This document shows positions 24,364 to 36,289 of a stretch of 64,000 bases of DNA, piece after piece (the stretch's first letter is position 1; each line of letters starts with the position of its first letter). Under the pieces are notes generated by a model that saw only the letters and a list, made by a program, of their open reading frames with translations, was not told where the DNA came from and did not search any database. A program made the position numbers and the translations under genes. The stretch covers positions 199,496,134 to 199,560,133 of the forward strand of contig CM068373.1 in assembly GCA_034769895.1 (NCBI GenBank), in the 5' to 3' direction. This stretch comes from Magicicada septendecula (taxonomy: Eukaryota > Arthropoda > Insecta > Hemiptera > Cicadidae).

Positions 24364-27300
24364 TGAAACCCCTACTTCATCTTGAGTAGTTAAAACAAAA
24401 AGAATATTTCTTTTTGTAAAGAGGGGTTACAAGTTAATTAAAACTAGGCTAAGGCCTAGAGAAGCTAAAAATTGCGCTGGATCCAGTGAGACGGGACTTG
24501 CAATGAAAACTCAAGAATTAAATAATTAACAATCCCATTTTATTATTCTGTCTCATAATAAAAATATAATGAACAAATAAATACAACAGTGATTTATAAT
24601 TCCCCTTTAAATGGTTAAATAAAGAAGTATACCCTCTCAACAAGGCCACCTGAAAAATATTAACTGAATCCAAGAAAATAATTGCTATGTCACCATCAAT
24701 GAATTGAAATTTTATAATAATCATTAACCTCAAAATAAGCTCCCATTAAACTATTTAATAAAATATAAAATTTATATCATGTGTTCCTTTTTAAAATGCA
24801 GTATATAAATTAATGGAGATAAATGATTTCATTCCCAGTTACTATTAATAATTAAAATAATTACTCAACCAATTAAATGAACTTTAAAGGTGACACTTCC
24901 TATACTTGTTAAATAAAATAATTAATTTCCTTAAAGAAATGATCAGCCACGATTATTGAGATAGAATACCTCCCTTAAAAAGAAAATGAAAAGGATATAT
25001 CCACATGCCTACATGTGTTAACTTTCTGTTGTAAAAGACCCTGAATAATAAATCCCTATATCCCAAGTTCCCACCAAAAGTACAGTAATGCATAATATTT
25101 ATATATATATATATATATATCCCCCAAAATGTACACAGAAATATACAGACATAACATGTTCCACAAGACAAATTACATTAGACAATAGTATACAAATACA
25201 TAAAGGTCTCTTGCCACGCCCCTTTTTATATTACCCTTCTGGTGTATATAAATTCTAACTTTTCCGTTTATAATAATCCGAATTAGGATTAAAGATTTAT
25301 ATCTATAAATGTACCCCCATGGTGTGGGTTAATTGCACGTCATGTGTATCATAAAGTATTGCATACAAATGTCCCCAGGACATTAAAAATTTAAAACCAA
25401 GTGCCTCAGTGGCTAAGTGTTTAATTACTTAATTACGGTGAGAAATAAAAATTGTTTAAAATAATTAACGCCCCCCAGTTACCATGATTAATATAAAGAA
25501 TTTATATAGACTAAAATAGGGCCAATTAATGAAAAGAGAAAAATTGCACAATATTAGCACCTTATATAAAAAAAATACATTTGTGTGTCAGAGACGGACA
25601 TGTTCCTTCAACTTATGACCAGTCTCAACAAATTTGTCTCAACAACCTTGTTTCGACAAACAAGTTGAAAAGTGTTTCGACATGCATAGCTTGGTTGAAA
25701 CTAATTAAAAATTTACCTACCTCCCCAGTAATCTTTTTATACAAATGACATAACCTGATTTTAAAAATAAGAGAAAATATATGTTTTTATGCATAGTAAA
25801 TTAAACTTGAGAAAATTACTAATAACAAAACTGACTTTAAATCTGTAGCGAAAGCCCTATAAAGAAATGAGTGGAAATCTAAGTTGGATGCTGTGTTGTA
25901 GACATGTCAGTCTCTGAACTGACAATTTAATATACATATATTGAAATTTTACAATTAATTCTTAGTGTTCACACTAAACTGTCCCATCAATTGGGGATCC
26001 AAATGAATGTTTAACTTGAAAGGTAAAAACTGATGATTATGTATAACTGGTGCCATGTTGATTCTACGTGTTAATTATAAATGGTTGTTTTTCACCTGCT
26101 TATGTGTCCAGAAGGATGATCTCTTATTTGTAACGTGGCGATCTTATGATTGGCATGTTGTTGTGGTTGTTGTGGTCTTATTCTCTTCGGTGTCGAGTGT
26201 GGAGCTTTTAAGATGTCATTCTTTCAGTCATGTAGCAGGACTTGTCTCTGTTCGGCGAACCCTGATCACATATTATATTTTTAGTGAGAGACCACACACA
26301 AATGCCCCCACTGTTTGGACACCCTCCAAAATCATATATAAAAACAACACCTAGTTATGTGCTACATAATAAAACTTGGTAACATTATTTTGGCCAACAT
26401 GCCTTACTTAAAAAAACTCTCTAACAATGATTCTTTATAACCCTTTATAACCTGAACCTCACTGAATGTGAGTTGCTTTTGCAATATAATAATTTATCTT
26501 GGCTCTGTAACATCTTATGAACGTATTATTTTGAGTGAAATTGAGGTTACCACGTGGTGCAGAATTTATTTAAAATACATAGTTTTTTACTCCATAGAAT
26601 CTGAGAATACTATTACTTTGAATGAGACATGATTTACGTTTAAAACGTGCCTGAGTAAGTTCCCATATATATATGTATAAGGTTTTACAGATATTGTAGC
26701 AAAACCTTATACCACTTAATAACGACACATTGTGTAATAGGTTAAGTGCTCAACAGAATCTCGTTACATCAGTGTTAATGAAAGTTCAAACTTAATTATT
26801 TTGTGGTTATTGTACTTTAGGTATTAAGGCCGAGATTCTGACACTCCAATAATCTAGTTTTATCGGTTTATAAAAACTTTACGAACAATTACGTATCTCA
26901 CAATGCATGATTCGACAAGTGGGTACGCTTACTCAAGCTTACTAAAAAAAACGTTTTCTCCCGTGAAATTTAGTATATAATTAATATAATGAAATCAAAA
27001 CTCACCGCAGTCGTTTAAGAAACTATCTAACCATAGTTATAAGAAGTAGAAGATGGAATTCACACTTCTCTCCACCGAAGGAATTTACCACGAGGCAATC
27101 ATCTAGACTTCCCTGTAGAGACAAGAAAAACGGAACGCCGTCCTCGTTTGGGTAACGAAAATCTCACCAGGCTGCAGCACTGTTTTAAAACTGCTGCAAA
27201 ACTCAGCAGATGCCGACACCGATCAAAAGGCGAAGTGTCGAAAACTGTAGTTTCTGCTCTTCCGGGTAGGGAGCAGCACTCATTATTACTTTAATTTTTG

Positions 27301-27386
27301 TACTGTCCTTAACTTTCGTACTGCCAATAACGTCAAAACTGCCAATAAAATGACTGAACTAGCGCTGAATCTTTTGACTCAGCACA
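24364..27386 (-). repeat. LTR D of the gypsy array, shared by units 3 and 4
   Basis: The boundaries are placed by alignment. From here rightwards the LTRs share a different variant set, including gaacgtattatt near 26519 and tttaatatac near 25927. LTRs A-C carry gaatttattac and tttactatac at those sites. Its TA run has 10 repeats. Confidence 0.8.
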
Positions 27387-27396
27387 CCCTCACCCC
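27387..27396 (-). other. Polypurine tract, unit 4
   Basis: Same sequence and position as in unit 1. Confidence 0.75.
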
Positions 27397-27752
27397 AAAA
27401 GGGCAACATAGTTGCCCCAACGTTAAAGGCAAGGAGGGTACCCTGCAGTGTACCTCTCCCCAAAAGATACCAGTGGACGTCGTGGTTGGGTTGGCTCAGC
27501 TGAGCTTGCTCTCAGGAGCACAGAAATCAAAAAGGAAAATGAAAGAGACGAAAGAAGATATGTATTATGTAAGTGTGCGGGTGCTGCATGCTGACCTGAT
27601 CAGAGTCCACATACAGCCCGAGAGAGAGAGAGACAGCTAAAGACAAAAGAAAGATACATACGTATGGATCTTCCGATCTCCTGAGGCTCGCCCCATTCGC
27701 CTGAACACGACTTCCACATTTAACATGTACCTCTGTCCTATCTTAACGGGGA

Positions 27753-30700
27753 CTATCCCCCTTCGAACGTTTTGGATAGCCCCCGACAACGTTTAAGTTT
27801 GGAAATGTGGCTTGTCATCAACTTTTGTTTGTCTCCCGGTACGCCCAGCCGGGCCGTCACCGGTGACGTAAATCCTATTATTCGGTATGGCCCCGACCAA
27901 CGGTAGCATAGCTTCGCAGCACGTTTGTCGGCGGCAGAGCTGAGTGGGTGGCTTTGGCAATAGACCCAGTCACCAATCCGGAAGGGGTTTGGAATACGCC
28001 CCTGATTATAACGCCGACGGACCCGCTCGTGCGCTCGCAGCAAATTCTTCCGAGCCATTTTCCATCTCTCCGCAGTTTTATTATTGGGCTCCCGCGGCAG
28101 AAGATCTTCAATATCCCATAGGTTGGTCAACGGGAGTGCGGGCGGGAATCCAAACAAAATTTCAAAGGGCACGGCCTGATGACTGTCGTGTCTGGCCGTG
28201 TTGAAGGCTAATTGTAACCACTTCAGATTCTGATCCCAGGTTGTTTGTTGCTCAGCGTGATAAGCAATCAAGGCGGACCGGAGATTCCGATTGAATCTCT
28301 CCGCATGGGACGGTTGTGGGTAATAAGGGGAAGTGGTTACGTGTTTGATGCCACTGGCGAAACACATACGCCTGAATTCGTTTTAAATAAATTGCGGGCC
28401 ATTGTCCGAGACAATGATGGTCGGAAGACCGAAATGCTGAAAAACGTGGTTCTGTAAAGCGTTGATGGTCAAACGAGCGGTTGCCTGCCGTAAGGGCAGT
28501 AGCCAGGCAAACTTTGAAAAAGCATCTACACAAACAAGCAGGTAAGCATTACCTGACTTGCTACGGGGGAACGGCCCCACGTAGTCAATAAATAACTTTT
28601 CCATTGGTCTGCTCGCCACCTCAGAAGATAACAACCCTAGTTTGGTGTCCTGGGCAGGCTTGCTCAAGCCACACAGATGACAGTTTTTTACTCTCGTCGC
28701 GATGTCTCTATCCATGCCCTTCCAGATAAAATGTTTCCTAATACTGGAAATGGTCTTCGAAATTCCCTTGTGGCCTCCGATTGGGGAATCACGGTAATAA
28801 CTGAAGACCATGGGCACTAATTTGCTAGGCAGCACGATTTTAGGTGCTCGTCCTTTTCTTTCTCGACAACAAAGGACTCCCTTGGACAAGAAATAAGGGG
28901 CCTTTACGTTACCCTGCTTAATATTTTGGATGACTTGACCCAGCACTTCGTCGTTTAACTGATGGGGTAACACATCAGTGAAGGCTAATGGAAAATCGAG
29001 AAGAACGGAACAGGGTTGCTCAGCTTGGGCATCACTGGGTTGGGAAAACATACGGGATAAGGCTTCTGCAACCACATTCTGGGATCCCCTGATGTGTTGC
29101 ACGGTGAACTTAAAGGATGAGATTTTCACCACCCATCTACCAATTTTACCCAGTTGCCGGGGATGAGCTAGAAGCCATGAGAGAGCCTGATTGTCGGTCT
29201 CGAGCAGGAACTCAGCATGTTCCAGGAAACGCCTGAACTTATCTAGAGCGTATACAACAGCTAAACACTCTAGCTCATAAACGGATGATTTACGTTCTTG
29301 CTGGGTCAACGTGCGTGAGATAAAAGCCACAGGCTGCCTAGCGTCGTCAATAACCTGGGAAAGGACCGCTCCGAGCGGAACCGAACTCGCGTCCGTCTGC
29401 AAAATGAACGGCTTTGAAAAGTCGGGCATCCGCAACACCGGTGGGGAAATGATGGCTTCCTTTAAGGTATCAAAAGCCTTCTGTTGGTTTTCCCCCCATG
29501 CAAACTTTGCCCCCTTCTTCCTCAGTTCATTCAAGGGAGCGGCAATTTCAGCGATATTCGGTATGAAACGCCGATAGAAATTTATCATACCGACGAATCT
29601 CGCTATGCCCTTCGCATCCCTAGGCGGAGGAAAGTCACGGATGCCTTGTGTCCTCTCTGGGTCTACCGTCACGCCTTTGTATGAAATTAAATGGCCCAAG
29701 AAAGAAATACTCTCTTGGGCGAAACGAACCTTTTCGGGATTGACAGTGAGGCCAGCCTCTCTTAAACGACCCAACACCTCTCTTAAATGCCGCAGATGAT
29801 CTTCAAAAGTCTCACTATACACCAACAGATCGTCAAGATAATTATAGACGAAACGGAATTTGACGTCGTGAAAGACAGTGTCAAGAAGGCGAGTAAGTGT
29901 CTGGGCCCCCACAGCCAAACCCATGGGAACCCTTGTGTACTGGTACAAATTCCAGGGTACACAAAAAGCTGTGTATGGTTTACTTTCTTTGGCAAGAGGT
30001 ATCTGATGATAGGCCGCGTTCAGATCGATAATGGTATAAAATCTGGCCCCACTGAACCAATCAAAGGCCGAATGTAAATCCGGGAGGGGAACAGAATCCA
30101 CCTCGATATTGGCGTTCAACTTCCTGTAATCAATAACCATTCTTTGTTTGCCACCAGGCTTTGGCACTAAAAATGCTGGACTGGCATAGCTGGAATGAGA
30201 AGGTTCAATCACCCCTTGGTCCAATAATTCTTGAACCTTCTCTCGCAGAATGGTCATCTTAGGAGGGGCAAACTTGTAAGGGTGTGACCTCACTATTTTC
30301 GTATCTGTAAGACTGATTTTATATTCCAGCAGGTGTGTGAGTCCCAAAGTAGGAGTTAACACCTCGGGAAATTCCTCACACAAATGATCTAAGGCCGTCT
30401 GCTGGGATGGAGTGAAATGGTCTCGTGCAGAATGGGGCAAGCTACTTCTTGGATACCCGGCTTAGCGCCCTGGTACCCAAGGAACGGAATTAAAACCTCC
30501 CGATTAAATTTAAAAAACATTGGTGCGCTTGGATGTCCAGCACGAGACCACTTTTTGCGATAAAATCGGCACCAATGATACAATCCACTCCCAGAGCAGG
30601 AGAAACCAGAAAAGACCACACCCAAGAAAACCCATCGATTTTGATCTTAAAGGAAGTAACCCGGGAGATAGGCAAGATTTCCCGGGATGCCGTCCAGCAT

Positions 30701-30960
30701 ATAGCAGATGACTTTTTTGACCTTTTAATTAAACCCTGTCGTTCAAGGTCCGCATGTACCCGAGATGAAATGATGGATCGGGCTGAACCGGAGTCAACTA
30801 AGGCTCTGAGCTGACCCCCCTCTACCTCGAGCGACAGAAAGGGGCATACAGGAAGTTGTTGCGAGGTAGCGGACTGGACCTTGATATTTGAAGATTGGGC
30901 TTTTAACGACTGCCTGGAGGTCGACGGAAGTTGAACAGAATTGAAGCGGGGGGAAGACAT
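27753..30960 (-). pseudogene. pol: Pol polyprotein, unit 4, two single-base deletions and an integrase stop
   Basis: The protease region is open from 30960 to 30490 (156 codons). One A is missing from the seven-A run (plus strand) near 30510-30516 and one base is missing near 30432-30436 (aatggggcaag against aatcgggacaag). Together they leave a net two-base loss, so the upstream and downstream frames do not rejoin. From 30440 the frame is open through RT, RNase H and part of integrase to 28383, where the same TCA to TAA stop as in unit 3 occurs. The integrase C-terminus (28367-27753) is again open. An extra private change replaces Ala with Pro in the RNase H motif (SSVPLGAV). Confidence 0.9.
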
Positions 30961-30996
30961 CCTCCGAAATATCTTCCCCTGTCTACTTAGTTTTTT
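30950..30996 (-). promoter_or_regulatory. -1 frameshift signal, unit 4
   Basis: Heptamer, spacer, stem and loop are identical to unit 1. Confidence 0.85.
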
Positions 30997-32264
30997 GGCG
31001 CTGGTCTAGACATAGGTGGTGCTGGTCGCGCGCGCCCTCGCATACAATTTCTCGCCACGTGTCCTGGGCGGCTACAATTGTAACAAATCACAGAAGTTGA
31101 ATTTGTTTGCTGACGATTTCGAGCTGGCTGGGCCTGTCGGGGGATGGTAGGCTCTCTGGCCCCTTCCGATGTCTGAGGTCTTGGTTCGGCTCGTCTACTG
31201 TTTCCGCTCGCCTGGTCGGTCATCTGCATGGTCTCCGTCATAACGCAGAGTCGCTCCAGGTCGGTAAACCACTGCGGCCGCTGTGCAAAAACTAGTCGCA
31301 GACGGTCGTCGGCAGAGACGCCGTCGAGGATGTGTTGGACCACTTCCTCCTCCGACATGCCCATTCCCAGAATACGAGCTACCTGGCGCATCCGCAGCAC
31401 GTACTGGGCCAATGTTTCGCCCCGTGCCTGTACTTTATAAAAATGACGATGGCGCAATTGCTCCATCAGTCTACTGGGTACGAACGCCCTCAGCACCACC
31501 CGGTGGAACTCATCCACACCTTCCTTGCGTCGCATTACCTCCGCCACCCTGTCAGCCATGGTACCGCGACAGTAGGGGAAGATGAGTTCGAGCACCGTTC
31601 GCTCCAGCATACCCCGACAGTCCTTCAATTCAAAGACTATCTTGAAAAAAGGTAGTAGTTTGTCTGCTCCCAGTCCGTCCACGACTGGCAGTTGTTGAAT
31701 TATATTGGCAAGTGGGTTGGGCAGGTGGTTGTACGTTGCCGCCCCCGAACCAGTCCGTACAGGCTCTACTTCTCTGTATGAAGAAGTGTTCACCGCTGAG
31801 ATCACGGACTCCTCAACAACCGGAATTGGGGTGGATGCTCTTACCGGTGGTGACCCTTGGAGGGTCGAGGTAATCTCCTGTATTATGTCAGAAATTTTGT
31901 ATGGTGGCGGTATGTTATATGGCGGTTCACTGACTTGTGCCAGTAAATTCTGCAGCCGATGAATCAAGTGCTGCATACGTTGCCGGATCCGCCGGACAAC
32001 GAGAGAGCATCCCGGTCCCTCCTCCAAACTTTCGACGGATTGAGCCAACTCCTGCAGCTCACCCCATTTTTCCGTACACCGTTCCCACTCACTCTCGGGG
32101 TCAGTGATAGTGACCCTGGAGAGCGCATCACCCGCGGCCAGCGCTTCACGGAGCAGCCGCCGTAAGGTTTGGACATTGCCTCGGGTTTCTTTACCCCGGG
32201 CCCGGAGCTCGAACTCAATTTCCTCCCTTACAAACAACTCAGGATTTATTGAAGTCATCCTCAC
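30987..32264 (-). CDS. gag: Gag polyprotein, unit 4 (intact, 425 aa)
   Basis: Full-length frame with the CCHC knuckle and normal stop. It shares with unit 3 Lys for Asn in the PPYKISDI segment, Gly for Val before the first Pro-rich stretch (LQGSPP) and Pro for Thr in IIQQLPVVDG. Private changes include Cys for Tyr in the capsid region (KDCRGMLER) and Ile for Phe before the Arg/Gln-rich stretch. Confidence 0.9.
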   Translation of the reverse strand: MRMTSINPELFVREEIEFELRARGKETRGNVQTLRRLLREALAAGDALSRVTITDPESEWERCTEKWGELQELAQSVESLEEGPGCSLVVRRIRQRMQHLIHRLQNLLAQVSEPPYNIPPPYKISDIIQEITSTLQGSPPVRASTPIPVVEESVISAVNTSSYREVEPVRTGSGAATYNHLPNPLANIIQQLPVVDGLGADKLLPFFKIVFELKDCRGMLERTVLELIFPYCRGTMADRVAEVMRRKEGVDEFHRVVLRAFVPSRLMEQLRHRHFYKVQARGETLAQYVLRMRQVARILGMGMSEEEVVQHILDGVSADDRLRLVFAQRPQWFTDLERLCVMTETMQMTDQASGNSRRAEPRPQTSEGAREPTIPRQAQPARNRQQTNSTSVICYNCSRPGHVARNCMRGRARPAPPMSRPAPKN

Positions 32265-32882
32265 TTCGCGGTCGGCACACTTAACATAAACTTTAAAACT
32301 TATTCTAAATAACCAGAATCTGAAAAACCCAAGTACTGTTCTTCCAAAGAGTAGACTGCGGGTCCACCTAACGATGCGAGAACTAGCCCACTACCTGAAC
32401 AGCTCATACTCTATCACACCAGACAAAAGGAACGCGACACACACACAACACACACAACACGAAAACAAAATACCGACCAACGAAAATTTTTTTTAACATT
32501 TCTTAGGTTACTTCCGGCTACCATTTATCGGAAGAAACCGACTGCCGATCGGGCCATACCGCATAATCACAAAAAAAACAGCAACACCCCCCCAAACATG
32601 GGCAAGGTAACTCAAACTAACCAAGCACCGACTGCGATAAGTCTTGCCCAGGGATTTCCCCTTCTAAAATTTCCCACCACGTGGCACTATTCACTATGCA
32701 AGGCGGGAAAGTACATGTACATATATTTCAAACCATAAAACTAACAAGAAATATTTTCAACTTGGGATATAGGGCCTTTAAAATTTTTCTAAGTTCTATT
32801 TGAACTTAACATTGTGAAAGTTCCAAAATATTTCCTAAGTTTGCAAGCCCCGTTACACTCACAGGACCCTCATCGTAAGCGC

Positions 32883-32894
32883 GCTCAGCTACCA
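32883..32894 (-). other. Candidate primer-binding site, unit 4
   Basis: Identical 12-mer in the same position relative to LTR E as in unit 1. Confidence 0.45.
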
Positions 32895-32896
32895 AA

Positions 32897-35800
32897 TGAA
32901 ACCCCTACTTCATCTTGAGTAGTTAAAACAAAAAGAATATTTCTTTTTGTAAAGAGGGGTTACAAGTTAATTAAAACTAGGCTAAGGCCTAGAGAAGCTA
33001 AAAATTGCGCTGGATCCAGTGAGACGGGACTTGCAATGAAAACTCAAGAATTAAATAATTAACAATCCCATTTTATTATTCTGTCTCATAATAAAAATAT
33101 AATGAACAAATAAATACAACAGTGATTTATAATTCCCCTTTAAATGGTTAAATAAAGAAGTATACCCTCTCAACAAGGCCACCTGAAAAATATTAACTGA
33201 ATCCAAGAAAATAATTGCTATGTCACCATCAATTAATTGAAATTTTATAATAATCATTAACCTCAAAATAAGCTCCCATTAAACTATTTAATAAAATATA
33301 AAATTTATATCATGTGTTCCTTTTTAAAATGCAGTATATAAATTAATGGAGATAAATGATTTCATTCCCAGTTACTATTAATAATTAAAATAATTACTCA
33401 ACCAATTAAATGAACTTTAAAGGTGACACTTCCTATACTTGTTAAATAAAATAATTAATTTCCTTAAAGAAATGATCAGCCACGATTATTGAGATAGAAT
33501 ACCTCCCTTAAAAAGAAAATGAAAAGGATATATCCACATGCCTACATGTGTTAACTTTCTGTTGTAAAAGACCCTGAATAATAAATCCCTATATCCCAAG
33601 TTCCCACCAAAAGTACAGTAATGCATAATATTTATATATATATATATATATATATCTCCCCCAAAATGTACACAGAAATATACAGACATAACATGTTCCA
33701 CAAGACAAATTACATTAGACAATAGTATACAAATACATAAAGGTCTCTTGCCACGCCCCTTTTTATATTACCCTTCTGGTGTATATAAATTCTAACTTTT
33801 CCGTTTATAATAATCCGAATTAGGATTAAAGATTTATATCTATAAATGTACCCCCATGGTGTGGGTTAATTGCACGTCATGTGTATCATAAAGTATTGCA
33901 TACAAATGTCCCCAGGACATTAAAAATTTAAAACCAAGTGCCTCAGTGGCTAAGTGTTTAATTACTTAATTACGGTGAGAAATAAAAATTGTTTAAAATA
34001 ATTAACGCCCCCCAGTTACCATGATTAATATAAGGAATTTATATAGACTAAAATAGGGCCAATTAATGAAAAGAGAAAAATTGCACAATATTAGCACCTT
34101 ATATAAAAAAAATACATTTGTGTGTCAGAGACGGACATGTTCCTTCAACTTATGACCAGTCTCAACAAATTTGTCTCAACAACCTTGTTTCGACAAACAA
34201 GTTGAAAAGTGTTTCGACATGCATAGCTTGGTTGAAACTAATTAAAAATTCACCTACCTCCCCAGTAATCTTTTTATACAAATGACATAACCTGATTTTA
34301 AAAATAAGAGAAAATATATGTTTTTATGCATAGTAAATTAAACTTGAGAAAATTACTAATAACAAAACTGACTTTAAATCTGTAGCGAAAGCCCTATAAA
34401 GAAATGAGTGGAAATCTAAGTTGGATGCTGTGTTGTAGACATGTCAGTCTCTGAACTGACAATTTAATATACATATATTGAAATTTTACAATTAATTCTT
34501 AGTGTTCACACTAAACTGTCCCATCAATTGGGGATCCAAATGAATGTTTAACTTGAAAGGTAAAAACTGATGATTATGTATAACTGGTGCCATGTTGATT
34601 CTACGTGTTAATTATAAATGGTTGTTTTTCACCTGCTTATGTGTCCAGAAGGATGATCTCTTATTTGTAACGTGGCGATCTTATGATTGGCATGTTGTTG
34701 TGGTTGTTGTGGTCTTATTCTCTTCGGTGTCGAGTGTGGAGCTTTTAAGATGTCATTCTTTCAGTCATGTAGCAGGACTTGTCTCTGTTCGGCGAACCCT
34801 GATCACATATTATATTTTTAGTGAGAGACCACACACAAATGCCCCCACTGTTTGGACACCCTCCAAAATCATATATAAAAACAACACCTAGTTATGTGCT
34901 ACATAATAAAACTTGGTAACATTATTTTGGCCAACATGCCTTACTTAAAAAAACTCTCTAACAATGATTCTTTATAACCCTTTATAACCTGAACCTCACT
35001 GAATGTGAGTTGCTTTTGCAATATAATAATTTATCTTGGCTCTGTAACATCTTATGAACGTATTATTTTGAGTGAAATTGAGGTTACCACGTGGTGCAGA
35101 ATTTATTTAAAATACATAGTTTTTTACTCCATAGAATCTGAGAATACTATTACTTTGAATGAGACATGATTTACGTTTAAAACGTGCCTGAGTAAGTTCC
35201 CATATATATATGTATAAGGTTTTACAGATATTGTAGCAAAACCTTATACCACTTAATAACGACACATTGTGTAATAGGTTAAGTGCTCAACAGAATCTCG
35301 TTACATCAGTGTTAATGAAAGTTCAAACTTAATTATTTTGTGGTTATTGTACTTTAGGTATTAAGGCCGAGATTCTGACACTCCAATAATCTAGTTTTAT
35401 CGGTTTATAAAAACTTTACGAACAATTACGTATCTCACAATGCATGATTCGACAAGTGGGTACGCTTACTCAAGCTTACTAAAAAAAACGTTTTCTCCCG
35501 TGAAATTTAGTATATAATTAATATAATGAAATCAAAACTCACCGCAGTCGTTTAAGAAACTATCTAACCATAGTTATAAGAAGTAGAAGATGGAATTCAC
35601 ACTTCTCTCCACCGAAGGAATTTACCACGAGGCAATCATCTAGACTTCCCTGTAGAGACAAGAAAAACGGAACGCCGTCCTCGTTTGGGTAACGAAAATC
35701 TCACCAGGCTGCAGCACTGTTTTAAAACTGCTGCAAAACTCAGCAGATGCCGACACCGATCAAAAGGCGAAGTGTCGAAAACTGTAGTTTCTGCTCTTCC

Positions 35801-35923
35801 GGGTAGGGAGCAGCACTCATTATTACTTTAATTTTTGTACTGTCCTTAACTTTCGTACTGCCAATAACGTCAAAACTGCCAATAAAATGACTGAACTAGC
35901 GCTGAATCTTTTGACTCAGCACA
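32897..35923 (-). repeat. LTR E of the gypsy array, shared by units 4 and 5
   Basis: The boundaries are placed by alignment. It belongs to the same LTR variant group as D and F. Its TA run is the longest in the array, with 11 repeats followed by a CT interruption near 33656. Confidence 0.8.
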
Positions 35924-35933
35924 CCCTCACCCC
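35924..35933 (-). other. Polypurine tract, unit 5
   Basis: Same sequence and position as in unit 1. Confidence 0.75.
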
Positions 35934-36289
35934 AAAAGGGCAACATAGTTGCCCCAACGTTAAAGGCAAGGAGGGTACCCTGCAGTGTACCTCTCCCCAA
36001 AAGATACCAGTGGACGTCGTGGTTGGGTTGGCTCAGCTGAGCTTGCTCTCAGGAGCACAGAAATCAAAAAGGAAAATGAAAGAGACGAAAGAAGATATGT
36101 ATTATGTAAGTGTGCGGGTGCTGCATGCTGACCTGATCAGAGTCCACATACAGCCCGAGAGAGAGAGAGACAGCTAAAGACAAAAGAAAGATACATACGT
36201 ATGGATCTTCCGATCTCCTGAGGCTCGCCCCATTCGCCTGAACACGACTTCCACATTTAACATGTACCTCTGTCCTATCTTAACGGGGA

